A stretch of 64,000 bases of DNA, from positions 3,410,001 through 3,474,000 of the forward strand of contig NZ_JAFBCB010000001.1 in the NCBI RefSeq assembly GCF_016907455.1, read 5' to 3'. The translations under genes were made by a program, and so were the position numbers. Source of the DNA: Brachybacterium muris (lineage in GTDB: Bacteria > Actinomycetota > Actinomycetes > Actinomycetales > Dermabacteraceae). Of this stretch, positions 44,348-52,965 are shown piece after piece (the first letter of the stretch is position 1; the number at the start of each line of letters is the position of its first letter). Under the pieces are notes generated by a model that worked only from the letters and a program-made list of their open reading frames with translations, was not told where the DNA came from and did not search any database.

Positions 44348-45199
44348 TCAGTTCCCCCGCTGGTCCCCGTAGTGCTGCACGATCGCCTTGACCATCGACC
44401 CCAGTCGCATCCGCTCAGGCTGCAGCACAGGGATGTCCAGCTCCTCGTACGGGCCGGCGTTGACGGGCCCCACCACGGGAAGCACCAGGTCACCGGCCTT
44501 CGCGCGCCCCCGGATCCCGTCCAGCACCCCTTCCTCCTGGGCGACCTCCAACCAGCGCGCAGCACCGGGCGCGGCGGTGGAGACCACCGCGTCGAGCTTC
44601 CCCATGGCGGCGTCGTGCACGGAACGCCGCACGGCCTCGGGGTCGCGGGGAGGACCCCAGCGGTACACCGTCAGGCTCACCACCTCGGCACCCATCTCGT
44701 CCAACAGCTCGTCGAGCCCGTCGGCCCCCGAGCCATGGTGCTGCACCGCGACCCGCTGGCCGGTCACGTCCAGGGTGCGCAGGTGGTCGGCGACCTCCGC
44801 GGCGGTCTCAGACTCCGACACCCACGCGGCACTCAGGCCCGCCTGTTGGATGGCGCCGCGCCCCTTGGGCCCGCGCGCCAGGATCGTGGCACCGGCGAGC
44901 GCGGTGCGCAGCTCATCGGCGATGCCGGCGGCGGTCGCGGCCTCGAACCAGCCGCGCATGCCGATGCCGGTGGTGATCACCACCATGTCCGGGGGGCTGG
45001 CGATCAGCTCCCGGGTGCGCTCCAGCAGGGCCTCGTCGTCCACGTGGGGGATGTTCGTGAGCGCGGCGGCTACGGACACCTGGGCGCCGTGCCGTTCGAG
45101 AGCGGCCGAGAGCTCCCCGGTGCGGCGGTCCACGGCCAGCAGGATGCGCCTGCCCTCCAGGGCGTCCGAGAGGCGGGGCGATTCCGGGGATGCGCTCAT
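44348..45199 (-). CDS. hemD: Uroporphyrinogen-III synthase
   Basis: This 283-residue enzyme cyclises hydroxymethylbilane to uroporphyrinogen III in tetrapyrrole synthesis. The two-lobed HemD fold is seen in GRRILLAVDRRTGELSAALE, VVITTGIGMRGWFEA, GQRVAVQHHGSGADGLDELL and VSLTVYRWGPPRD. It is a stand-alone form rather than a fusion with a methyltransferase. The start at 45199 is supported by TACGCT (45211 to 45206) seven bases before the ATG, which gives a leaderless message. No other haem genes adjoin, as is common for this actinobacterial type. A longer in-frame reading further upstream has no coding character. Confidence 0.85.
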   Translation of the reverse strand: MSASPESPRLSDALEGRRILLAVDRRTGELSAALERHGAQVSVAAALTNIPHVDDEALLERTRELIASPPDMVVITTGIGMRGWFEAATAAGIADELRTALAGATILARGPKGRGAIQQAGLSAAWVSESETAAEVADHLRTLDVTGQRVAVQHHGSGADGLDELLDEMGAEVVSLTVYRWGPPRDPEAVRRSVHDAAMGKLDAVVSTAAPGAARWLEVAQEEGVLDGIRGRAKAGDLVLPVVGPVNAGPYEELDIPVLQPERMRLGSMVKAIVQHYGDQRGN

Positions 45200-45387
45200 G
45201 ACCTCAGCGTACGGGGGCAGCGAGGGCCCGCGCGGTCCTCTCGTCCTGCGAAACACTCGGTCCATCAGGTTTCGTCTGTCGGCCCGGTCCGTTAACCTCC
45301 TGTGAGGCGGGTCACCCGCGAGGTGGCGTCGGCCATGGCCGGCGGTTACCGCAGCCCGCTCTGACAGTCCGCGATCGAGGAGGAACC

Positions 45388-45705
45388 ATGACCGATACGA
45401 CGAAGGATCCGCAGGAGAACGAGGGCCCGGCCGACGGCGGTGCCGCAGGCGTGCCCGGCGTGCAGGATGGTGGCGCCGATGGCGGGGCCGAGGGTCCCGC
45501 TGACGGTGGCGCATCCGGTGTCCCCGGCGTGCAGGACGGCGGCGCCGATGGCGGAGCCGAGGGCCCGGCCGACGGCGGCGCATCCGGCGTCCCCGGCGTG
45601 CAGGACGGCGGCGCCGACGGCGGGGCCGAGGGCCCGGCCGACGGTGGCGCCTCCGGCGTCCCCGGTGTCCAGGACGGCGGCGCCGATGGCGGGGCCGATC
45701 GATAG
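45388..45705 (+). CDS. Acidic peptide of four 23-residue GVPGV-type repeats
   Basis: This 105-residue protein has an 11-residue leader (MTDTTKDPQEN) and four tandem units of 23 residues. Each unit begins EGPADGGA, continues with GVPGVQDGG and ends with ADGGA; only one residue differs (Ala to Ser at unit position 9). The 69-base DNA units differ at many third positions, nearly all silent. GGAGGA stands in front of the ATG. There is no signal peptide, cysteine or aromatic residue. The stop codon shares a base with the start of the oxygenase gene. I do not recognise a family; a substrate or scaffold for that oxygenase is an inference. Confidence 0.75.
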   Translation: MTDTTKDPQENEGPADGGAAGVPGVQDGGADGGAEGPADGGASGVPGVQDGGADGGAEGPADGGASGVPGVQDGGADGGAEGPADGGASGVPGVQDGGADGGADR

Positions 45706-46913
45706 TGAGCAGTTCTGACTCTGATCTCCAGCACCCCGGTTCCCGTGAGGGGGCCGGGGTGCTGGGATCCCGCCTGACCGATGTGAGCCGTGAGCAGTTC
45801 GCCGGCGAAGTATGGGGGAAGAAAGCCCTGCTCACCCGTGGTGCGAGCGACTTCTCGGACCTGTTCAGCGCTGATGCGGTGGACGAGCTGATCTCCCGGC
45901 GGGGCCTGCGCTCGCCCTTCCTGCGGGTCGCGAAGGACGGTGCGACGCTGCCCGTGGCCTCCTTCACCGCCGGGGCCGGGGTGGGTGCCACCGTCAGCGA
46001 CCAGCTCGACGACACGGCCCTGTGGCGGCACTTCCGCGACGGCGCCACCCTGGTGCTGCAGGCCCTGCAGCGCACCTGGGAGCCTCTCGGGGCATTCAGT
46101 GCCGCCCTCGCCGACGAGCTGGGCAGCCCGGTGCAGGCCAACGCCTACATCACGCCCCCGCAGAACCAGGGCTTCGACGACCACTACGACGTGCACGACG
46201 TGTTCGTGCTGCAGATCGAGGGCACCAAGCGGTGGGTGCTGCACCCGCCCGTTCTGGATGCCCCGCTGCGGGACCAGCCGTGGACCGACCGCCGTGAGCA
46301 GGTGGCAACTGCCGCCGCCGAGGAGCCGTACATCGACGCGGTGCTGGAGCCGGGCGACGCCCTGTACCTTCCGCGGGGCTGGCTGCATGCCGCCACCGCG
46401 CAGGGCGAGGTGTCCATCCACGTCACCCTGGGGATCCACAACTGGACCCGGTACGCCGTGGCCGAGCAGGTCACCCAGTCCGTCCTCGCGCTGCTGCGGG
46501 AGGATCCGACGATGCGGCAGAGCCTGCCGCTGGGGGCCGACGGACCGGACGAGCAGGTGCTGGCCCTGGTCAAGGACAGCATCAGCGCTGTGCTCGGCGA
46601 TGCGGACCCGTCGGCAGGACTGGCGCGCACCAGGCGGGGGCAGGCCCGGCCGGCACCCCTGGGGCCGCTGGCCCAGCTGGCCGCACTGCGGGGCCTGGCC
46701 GACGACTCCCGGTTCGTGCTGCGCGAGCACCTCGATGCACGCCTGGACGGGACACGCCTGTGGACCCGCGTGGGGTGGCTGGACTTCTCCGAGGACGAGC
46801 TCCTCCACGTCCGTGCCGCGCTGGACGGCCAGGAGCTCACCCCGCAGAGCAGCGGACGGGCGCTGGTGGAGCGCCTGGTGCGTTCCGGGGTGCTCGTCCC
46901 GGTCGGCAGCTGA
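45705..46913 (+). CDS. JmjC/cupin-4 Fe(II)/2-oxoglutarate oxygenase (ribosomal oxygenase-like)
   Basis: This 402-residue protein of the cupin_4/ROX family has characterised relatives that hydroxylate Arg or His in ribosomal proteins. The iron-binding triad is complete: HYD in GFDDHYDVHDVFVLQIEG and the distal His in YLPRGWLHAA. The N-terminal DVSREQFAGEVWGKKALLTRG and the sequence KRWVLHPP agree with the family, and a C-terminal dimerisation and winged-helix part follows. GTG 45705 overlaps the stop of the repeat peptide, so the two are coupled. The target could be a ribosomal protein or, less conventionally, the neighbouring peptide. Confidence 0.87.
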   Translation: MSSSDSDLQHPGSREGAGVLGSRLTDVSREQFAGEVWGKKALLTRGASDFSDLFSADAVDELISRRGLRSPFLRVAKDGATLPVASFTAGAGVGATVSDQLDDTALWRHFRDGATLVLQALQRTWEPLGAFSAALADELGSPVQANAYITPPQNQGFDDHYDVHDVFVLQIEGTKRWVLHPPVLDAPLRDQPWTDRREQVATAAAEEPYIDAVLEPGDALYLPRGWLHAATAQGEVSIHVTLGIHNWTRYAVAEQVTQSVLALLREDPTMRQSLPLGADGPDEQVLALVKDSISAVLGDADPSAGLARTRRGQARPAPLGPLAQLAALRGLADDSRFVLREHLDARLDGTRLWTRVGWLDFSEDELLHVRAALDGQELTPQSSGRALVERLVRSGVLVPVGS

Positions 46914-46915
46914 GC

Positions 46916-47890
46916 TTGACCGGGCCACGGAGCAGCGACGCCGGGCGGCGGGGTGCTGCCCCAGTTCCGCGGCAGCATGCGTTCCGCTGCGCGGATGCGG
47001 CACGGGAGCGCGGTGACAGCATCGGCGGGACCGCGCCCCGCGGCACCTACTGGGTGCTGGTGGAGCATCGCGGCGGCTGGCCCGTCAACGGCTTCGACGG
47101 TCTGGACCTCGACCCGGACGTGTACACCGAGGTATTCGCCGCGGCGCAGGCGCTGCGGGCCCGGATCCTGCTGATCCGGCGGCACGGCCGCCGTTCACGG
47201 GCCACGTCCGGCCACTGGGGCGTGATGCACCTGGCGGGCCCCGGTGACCTGCGGCAGATCTGGGGCAGATGGCGGCACGATGCGGACCTGCTGGGCATTC
47301 CCGTGGCGCTGCGTGAGGTGGCGAAGGCGTCGACGCGAGCAGGAGCGGACGAGGACCACCCACCCGTGATCCTGGTGTGTGCCCACGCCCAGCACGACCT
47401 GTGCTGCGCGATCCGCGGCAGGCCGGTCGCTGCAGCCCTCGCCGAGCGCTGGCCCAAGCAGGTGTGGGAGTGCTCGCACGTGGGCGGGGACCGTTTCGCG
47501 GCGAACGTGCTGGTGGTGCCCGACGGCGTGTACTACGGAAACCTCGAGGCGAACAACGCGGTCGACGTGCTCGAGGACCACCTGGCAGACCGGATCGGTT
47601 CGCGATACCTGCGCGGATACACCGACCTGGCTCCGGTGGAGCAGGTGGCGGTGGGTGCGGCTCTCAAGCACTGGGGGCCCGCGGGCCGCTTCGCCCACCG
47701 GATCGACTCGGCCGACTTCGAGGATGGCCGCTGGCGGGTACGGGTGCGCCGGGTTCCCACCGAGCAGGTGCTCGAAGTGGAGCTGACCGCCTCGCGCACC
47801 GTCCCCCACCAGCTCACCTGCCGCGGCCCTCAGAAGGCCATGGCAGTGACGTTCACGGTGCAGTCGGTGACCGCATGTTCTACGATGTAG
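46916..47890 (+). CDS. Sucrase/ferredoxin-like family protein
   Basis: This protein of about 324 residues has a thioredoxin-like ferredoxin fold. FRCADAARERGDSIGGTAPR near the N-terminus, VCAHAQHDLCCAIRGRPVA and WECSHVGGDRFAANVLVVPD in the middle are the family signatures, with Cys and His residues expected to hold a [2Fe-2S] cluster. No ATG is available in the right place; TTG 46916, two bases after the oxygenase stop, is my best start, and an N-terminus nearer residue 25 is possible. Following the oxygenase so closely, it may supply electrons or share its operon. The exact role is unknown. Confidence 0.75.
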   Translation: MTGPRSSDAGRRGAAPVPRQHAFRCADAARERGDSIGGTAPRGTYWVLVEHRGGWPVNGFDGLDLDPDVYTEVFAAAQALRARILLIRRHGRRSRATSGHWGVMHLAGPGDLRQIWGRWRHDADLLGIPVALREVAKASTRAGADEDHPPVILVCAHAQHDLCCAIRGRPVAAALAERWPKQVWECSHVGGDRFAANVLVVPDGVYYGNLEANNAVDVLEDHLADRIGSRYLRGYTDLAPVEQVAVGAALKHWGPAGRFAHRIDSADFEDGRWRVRVRRVPTEQVLEVELTASRTVPHQLTCRGPQKAMAVTFTVQSVTACSTM

Positions 47891-47894
47891 CACA
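47876..47894 (+). promoter_or_regulatory. Promoter and near-palindromic operator of the Phd-PIN pair
   Basis: TGTTCTAC-GAT-GTAGCACA is a dyad with one mismatch per arm. It contains TACGAT (47881-47886), a -10 hexamer eight bases before the antitoxin ATG, and overlaps the end of the upstream gene. An antitoxin dimer bound here would block its own promoter. Confidence 0.55.
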
Positions 47895-48169
47895 TGAGTG
47901 AGATCGGGATCCGTGCCTTGAAGCAGAACGCCTCCGCCGTCGTGGCCGAGGCCGCTGCCGGTCACACGGTGACGATCACCGATCGAGGGCGGCCCGTGGC
48001 GCAGATATCGGCCTTGCCGCACTCCGCCCTCCAACGCCTGCTCGACTCCGGACGGGCCCGGCTCCCCAGGGTCAGGCTCAATGAACTGCCGGCACCCGCA
48101 CCGGCAACGAGTTCAGGCCCGGCGATATCCGAAGAACTGCAGGCGATGCGCGAGGCAGAGCGCTACTGA
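47894..48169 (+). CDS. Phd/YefM-family antitoxin
   Basis: This 91-residue antitoxin has the classical Phd N-terminus SEIGIRALKQNASAVVAEAA, then GHTVTITDRGRPVAQIS. The variable C-terminus (from about residue 55) is Pro/Ala-rich and ends EELQAMREAERY, the part expected to cap the toxin. It starts without a ribosome site at a likely leaderless promoter, three bases after the preceding stop. The PIN toxin gene follows after three bases. Confidence 0.87.
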   Translation: MSEIGIRALKQNASAVVAEAAAGHTVTITDRGRPVAQISALPHSALQRLLDSGRARLPRVRLNELPAPAPATSSGPAISEELQAMREAERY

Positions 48170-48172
48170 CCC

Positions 48173-48577
48173 ATGGCTCACTACCTGGATACGTCCGCAC
48201 TGGTGAAGCTGGTCGTGGCCGAGGCCGAGACCCCCGCACTGCGCGCGTGGCTGGAGTCGAACTCCCCCGTCGCCGTGACCTCCGACCTCACGCGCACCGA
48301 GCTGTTCCGCGCCGTGCGCCGCGTGGACCCTTCTCGGAGCCCGCACGCCCGAACCGTCCTTGACGCACTGATCATCATCAGTATCACCTCCCACATCTTC
48401 GATGCCGCCGGCCTCCTGGATCCGGTGGTCCTCAGATCGCTGGACGCCGTCCACCTCGCCGCAGCTCTGGAACTCGGGGACGATCTCGACGCTCTGGTCA
48501 CCTATGACGACCGTATGGGCGAGGCTGCCCGCGCCCTGGGGATCCGGGTCCTCTCGCCCGGGCACGATCACCCCTGA
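48173..48577 (+). CDS. vapC: PIN-domain toxin (VapC family)
   Basis: This 134-residue ribonuclease toxin has all acidic catalytic residues of the PIN fold: the first Asp in YLDTSALVKL, Glu in LTRTELFRA, Asp in SLDAVHLAAAL and the last Asp in VTYDDRM. VapC toxins cleave tRNA or rRNA. Its gene follows the antitoxin with a three-base gap, so it depends on the same promoter. The pair is complete and probably functional. Confidence 0.9.
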   Translation: MAHYLDTSALVKLVVAEAETPALRAWLESNSPVAVTSDLTRTELFRAVRRVDPSRSPHARTVLDALIIISITSHIFDAAGLLDPVVLRSLDAVHLAAALELGDDLDALVTYDDRMGEAARALGIRVLSPGHDHP

Positions 48578-48622
48578 ACCCGTGAGGCTCCGGCGTCGAG
48601 GGTCGGGCATAGGGTGACGGCC

Positions 48623-49534
48623 ATGCGAATCATCGAGGACGCCGACGCCCATGCGCTGCCGTCGCAGCCCACCGGCACGCCGTCCACCCGGGAACCGTTC
48701 TGCGCGCTGACCGGTTCCGTCGGCTCGGAGCTGGCCACCTGGGCGGCAGCTCAGCTGGACCTGGCACTTCCGCTCAGCAACCACACCCCGCATCGGCCCA
48801 CGATCACCCTCGGTGACGACAAGGGCCAGCTGGTGGTGTTCTCCTTCGACGCCGACGGCACCCTCACACCTATCCGTCTGTTCGCCGGCGCCGGCGGCCT
48901 CCTGGTGGTCGGCCCGGACGAGGACCTCGCCTGGATCCGGGACCACCTGTGGTCCCGCGAGGGGCAGCAGACCCTGCAGGGCGCCGACGTGTGGGCGGTG
49001 CTGATCGACCTGCTCCACGAACTGGCGGTGGACACCCAGGACGTGCTGGACGAGCTGTCCGATCAGAGCCGTCACCTGGAGACCCGGGCCAGCGGCTTCA
49101 CCTCGGCACCCGAGCGGCGGGCGATGGCCGAGCTGCGCAACCACCTGTTCTCGATCCAGGAGATCGCCGATACCCAGCATCGGCTGCTGGCATCGGACGG
49201 GGAGCTCGCTCAGACGCTCAGCCCGGATCATCGCCGCCGACTGCGCCGCAGCGCGAACGCGGTGGACTCGGTGCGCTCCCGCGCATCCCAGCTGTATGCG
49301 CGCCTTGGTGACGTGCTGCAGCAGCAGGGCACGATCATCTCCGAGCGCCTCACCTTCGTGGCCACGATCTTCCTGCCGCTGAACCTGGTGGCCGGGCTGT
49401 TCGGCATGAACTTCGGCTGGCTCACCGACCGGATCGGCACCTTCGGGGCGTTCCTCGGCCTCGGCGTGGTGCTCCCTCTGCTGCTGATGGGCGCGACGAT
49501 GGTGCTCACCCATCGGGTGGCCCGCTCCTCCTGA
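48623..49534 (+). CDS. CorA-family divalent metal ion transporter
   Basis: This 303-residue protein of the CorA/CmaX group has a cytoplasmic funnel domain and two C-terminal helices. The signature GMN motif is in FGMNFGWL after the first helix (FVATIFLPLNLVAGL), and the second helix is GAFLGLGVVLPLLLMGATMVL. I use ATG 48623 because TAGGGT (48610-48615) lies eight bases upstream, again implying a leaderless message; GTG 48614 is the alternative. It transports Mg2+ or a similar ion, or acts as an efflux relative. IS21 copy 3 lies 85 bases downstream. Confidence 0.87.
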   Translation: MRIIEDADAHALPSQPTGTPSTREPFCALTGSVGSELATWAAAQLDLALPLSNHTPHRPTITLGDDKGQLVVFSFDADGTLTPIRLFAGAGGLLVVGPDEDLAWIRDHLWSREGQQTLQGADVWAVLIDLLHELAVDTQDVLDELSDQSRHLETRASGFTSAPERRAMAELRNHLFSIQEIADTQHRLLASDGELAQTLSPDHRRRLRRSANAVDSVRSRASQLYARLGDVLQQQGTIISERLTFVATIFLPLNLVAGLFGMNFGWLTDRIGTFGAFLGLGVVLPLLLMGATMVLTHRVARSS

Positions 49535-49781
49535 TCGACCATCACCGTTCCCCTGGCCTTCGGGTTTGATCGAGCGCACACTGGGCGGACGGCCGATGCC
49601 GCCGTGGCACCGACCGTGTTGAATATTCGCCTCGCTGGGGTCCGCTGATCGAGGGTTCGGGTGCCACGTCGCTGCCGTAGCGGTGGCGTCGTTCGGGACC
49701 ACCAGTGGTGTCGTTGGGGCCGCTCTGTCTACGCTCCTTCCGCCGTGTGTATAGGGCACGCGGCGGAAGGAGCAATCTGGA

Positions 49782-51344
49782 ATGGTACGGAAGATCAGGG
49801 CGAAGCTGGTGCTCCAGCTGCGCGCAGAAGGTCTGTCGGGGCGAGCGATTTCGTCCTCGCAGGGCATGTCCCGCAAGTCCGTGAGGGCGGTGTTCGAGGC
49901 CGCTGACGCTGCAGGGATCGGGTGGGGCGATATCGCGGACGTCGCCGATGAGCAGGTGTATGCCCGGTTGTTCCCGGGCCGGGGCGAGCACGAGAGCGTG
50001 TTCGCACAGCCGGACTGGGAACAGGTCCATCGAGAGATGGCCAGGGTCGGCGTGACGCTGAAGCTGTTGCACGGCGAGTACTTCGACGCGACCACGGCGG
50101 CTGGGGATCCGGCGATGGGGTATGACCGGTTTTGCCGCACCTACCAGCACCACGTCATGGTCACCGGTGCCGCTTCGAGAGTCGGTCACAAGGCCGGCCA
50201 GAGCGTGGAGGTCGACTGGTCCGGCCCCACGATGGAGCTGGCCGATCCGGTCACCGGCGAGGTCTCGAAGGTGTTCTTGTTCGTTGCCTGCCTGCCTTTT
50301 TCTCGTTACGCGTTCTGCTTCCCGGCGCTGGATATGCGCCAGGAGTCCTGGCTGCGAGCGCACGTAGCGATGTTCGAGGCGCTGGGCGGGACGGTCCCGA
50401 GGATCGTTCCGGACAACCTCAAGACCGGTGTGGTGAAGCACCCCCGCGAGGGCGAGATCGTCCTGAACGATGCGTATCGCGAGATGGCAGCGCATTACTC
50501 GGCGGCGGTGCTCCCGGGGAGGGTGCGGAAACCGAAAGACAAGGCGAGCGTGGAGAACACCGTCGCGCACGTCGCGACCTGGGTCATCGCCGGGCTGCGG
50601 GATCAGCGATTCACGTCCCTGCCCGAACTTGCAGCCGCCATCGGGCAGCGGATGGAGGCCTATAACGCGGAGCCGTTCCAGAAGCGGCCCGGATCCCGCG
50701 CCAGCGTGTTCGACGCGGAGGAGCGGCCGCTGCTGACGCCGCTGCCGGCGGTGCCCTACGAGATCTCGACATGGCACTACGGACGACGAGTGGGCAGGAA
50801 CGGGCACGTCACGTTCGCGCGGAACTTCTACTCCGCGCCGTTCGCGCACATCGGCGCGAAGGTCGATCTGCGCATCACGGCCCGGACGCTGGAGATCTAT
50901 CAGGGCAGCCAGCGACTGACCAGTCACCTGCTGCTCCCGGAGACCGCGAGCAATGAGTACCGCACCAACGACGCGGACCTACCTGCGGGCGAGCGTTTCC
51001 AGGCCTGGGACGCGCAGAGGGTGCGGGCGTGGGCAGATCGGGTCGGGCCGGCCACGGTGATCGTGATCCAGCGGATCTTCGAGTCCGTGCCGATCGTGGA
51101 ACAGGGCCTGGATCCCGCGTTGGCGGTGCTACGGCTCTCTCGCCGCTTCTCCGTAGATCGGGTCGAGGCGGCCTGCGCACTCGCGCTGACGGGACGGGTC
51201 CGTTCACCGCGCTATGCGCATCTGCACCCGATCTTGGCCACCGGGCAGGACAAGGTCGCCGCCCTGCGTCCACCCCGCGAGGAACCCGCGGAAGACGGCG
51301 GATACGTCCGTGGCGCCGACTACTACGCCGGAGGTGTCCGGTGA
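49782..51344 (+). CDS. istA: IS21 transposase IstA, copy 3
   Basis: This is a complete 520-residue DDE transposase identical to those at 11504 and 27919. The ribosome-site hairpin is at 49734-49772. Confidence 0.95.
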   Translation: MVRKIRAKLVLQLRAEGLSGRAISSSQGMSRKSVRAVFEAADAAGIGWGDIADVADEQVYARLFPGRGEHESVFAQPDWEQVHREMARVGVTLKLLHGEYFDATTAAGDPAMGYDRFCRTYQHHVMVTGAASRVGHKAGQSVEVDWSGPTMELADPVTGEVSKVFLFVACLPFSRYAFCFPALDMRQESWLRAHVAMFEALGGTVPRIVPDNLKTGVVKHPREGEIVLNDAYREMAAHYSAAVLPGRVRKPKDKASVENTVAHVATWVIAGLRDQRFTSLPELAAAIGQRMEAYNAEPFQKRPGSRASVFDAEERPLLTPLPAVPYEISTWHYGRRVGRNGHVTFARNFYSAPFAHIGAKVDLRITARTLEIYQGSQRLTSHLLLPETASNEYRTNDADLPAGERFQAWDAQRVRAWADRVGPATVIVIQRIFESVPIVEQGLDPALAVLRLSRRFSVDRVEAACALALTGRVRSPRYAHLHPILATGQDKVAALRPPREEPAEDGGYVRGADYYAGGVR

Positions 51345-52087
51345 GCGTGATCGATAACGACACGAAGCGGAAGCTGCGCGAGATGGGCGCGACCGCGCTG
51401 CTGGACGCGATCGATGCCCAGGATGAGGCTCACGTGCTGGGGATGTCGTTCCAGGAACGGCTCCAGCTGATCGTGGACGAGGCGCATTCCATCTTCAATC
51501 ATGGAAAGGTCGAGGGTCTGATCCGCCGGGCGGGGCTGCGTTATCCCGGAGCGGACCTGCGGCGGCTGGATCTGGTCGAGGAACGGGGACTGAACCGGAA
51601 CGTGATCGCGCAACTGGCAACCTGCTCCTTCATCCAGCGGCAACAGAACGTGGTCTTCCAGGGCTTCACCGGCTCAGGGAAGTCCTACCTCGGCTGCGCG
51701 CTGGCGAAGCAGGCCTGCCAGCACCGGCTCCGAGCCCACTACATCCGAATGCCCGACCTCGAAGAGGCCTGGGCCCTGGCAAAGGACAAGCCGCAGGGCC
51801 AGACGAAGTTCCTGCGGAAGTACTCCACGTTCTCGCTGCTGGTGATCGACGAGTGGCTGCTGGACCATCCTGACGAGGGAATGCGTTCGATGCTGCTGGA
51901 ACTGCTCGAGCGCCGCTATGACACCGGCTCGACCGTGTTCTGCACCCAGTACCCGAAGAAGGACTGGCACGCCCGGCTCGGTGGAGCAGTCCACGCCGAT
52001 GCGATCATGGACCGCATCGTGCACAACACAATCTGGATCGACACCGGCGACAGGAACATGCGAGAACACACCGCACTGCCCCAGTGA
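51341..52087 (+). CDS. istB: IS21 helper ATPase IstB, copy 3
   Basis: This is a complete 248-residue AAA+ protein identical to the other copies. The GTG start overlaps the istA stop. Its transcript is in line with the AMIN-like gene that follows at 52222, so read-through could express that gene. Confidence 0.95.
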   Translation: MSVIDNDTKRKLREMGATALLDAIDAQDEAHVLGMSFQERLQLIVDEAHSIFNHGKVEGLIRRAGLRYPGADLRRLDLVEERGLNRNVIAQLATCSFIQRQQNVVFQGFTGSGKSYLGCALAKQACQHRLRAHYIRMPDLEEAWALAKDKPQGQTKFLRKYSTFSLLVIDEWLLDHPDEGMRSMLLELLERRYDTGSTVFCTQYPKKDWHARLGGAVHADAIMDRIVHNTIWIDTGDRNMREHTALPQ

Positions 52088-52221
52088 CCCGATGCCGGCG
52101 GGAGCCAGTGGTCCCCACCGCGGCGGCTACTGGCCCCCGTCGGCACGATCGGCGGTCCCCAAGAGCAAGATTCGGTGGCTCCCACGACTACGAATACTCA
52201 CGTGTCACGAAGGAGTGAGCC

Positions 52222-52767
52222 ATGAAGCGATTGCTGTCCGGCATCGCCAGTCTTCTGCTGCTCGTCGGCCTGGGCATGGCCGTCCCCACCGCAGCCGAGG
52301 CCGCACCCTATTGCGGCATCAGCTGGGGCTCCAACAGCGAGACCCGTTCCGGGTACTCCACCTCCCACCTGAAGAACCTGCGCACAGGCAAGCACGACTG
52401 CTACGACAGGCTCGTCATCGATCTCGACCACCGCGTCACCGGCTACTCGGTCAAGTACGTCAGCGCAGTGCGTCGGCGCGGCTCCGGATCGGTGGTGTCC
52501 CTCGCGGGCGCGGCCGACCTGCAGATCACCCTCAACGCCCCCGCCTATGACGACAGCGGGCGCGCCACCTACTCACCTGCCCGCCCGAACACCGCGGTGA
52601 ACGTGGCCGGGTGCCGCACCTTCCGTCAGGTCGCCCTCGCCGGAAGCTTCGAGGGGGAGACCACGCTGGGCCTCGGTGTGCGCGCACGCCTGCCCATGCG
52701 GGTCACGGTGCTGAACGGGCCCGGATCCGGGTCGCGCATCGTCGCGGACGTCGCCCACCGGTGGTGA
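52222..52767 (+). CDS. Secreted AMIN-like domain protein
   Basis: This 181-residue exported protein has a signal peptide MKRLLSGIASLLLLVGLGMA cut after AEA. The mature part contains YDRLVIDLDHRVTGYSVKYV and LQITLNAPAYDDSG, the pattern of actinobacterial AMIN-like domains, and three cysteines (YCGISWG, HDCYDR, AGCRTF). Such proteins are exported; a role at the cell wall is presumed. AAGGAG stands before the ATG. IS21 copy 3 ends 21 bases upstream, so the native promoter is displaced and expression now depends on the element or on a new promoter formed at its end. Confidence 0.8.
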   Translation: MKRLLSGIASLLLLVGLGMAVPTAAEAAPYCGISWGSNSETRSGYSTSHLKNLRTGKHDCYDRLVIDLDHRVTGYSVKYVSAVRRRGSGSVVSLAGAADLQITLNAPAYDDSGRATYSPARPNTAVNVAGCRTFRQVALAGSFEGETTLGLGVRARLPMRVTVLNGPGSGSRIVADVAHRW

Positions 52768-52856
52768 GCCCCACCCCCTGAGCGGCAGTTCCCGAGCCCC
52801 ATGCAGGTCAACGCAGAAGGCCGCCTCCCTCACGGGAAGCGGCCTTCTGTCCTGCC

Positions 52857-52932
52857 TGGTGGAGACTAGGGGGGTCGAACCCCTGACCTGAAGCTTGCAA
52901 AGCTACCGCTCTACCAACTGAGCTAAGTCCCC
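52857..52932 (-). tRNA. tRNA-Ala (anticodon TGC), CCA encoded
   Basis: A full cloverleaf can be drawn: acceptor GGGGACT/AGTCTCC with the G3-U70 pair that defines alanine identity, D-arm GCTCAGTTGGTAGAGC, anticodon loop CTTTGCAAG with TGC, and TPsiC arm AGGGGTTCGACCCCC with one mismatch. Discriminator A and CCA follow at 52860-52857. It is placed with tRNA-Ile downstream of gyrA, as in many Actinobacteria. Confidence 0.96.
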
Positions 52933-52965
52933 GTGCGCGTGAAGCGCGGTATCGAGTGGACGGTG

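Larger units (their letters stand above)
49620..52200 (+). mobile_element. IS21-family insertion sequence, copy 3
   Basis: This is the same 2581-bp element, in the orientation of copy 1. Direct duplications CGTGT flank it (49615-49619 and 52201-52205), so this is a simple insertion. The right end is 21 bases from the start of the secreted AMIN-like gene, which has therefore been separated from its original promoter. The Shine-Dalgarno of that gene lies beyond the element and is kept. Confidence 0.96.
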
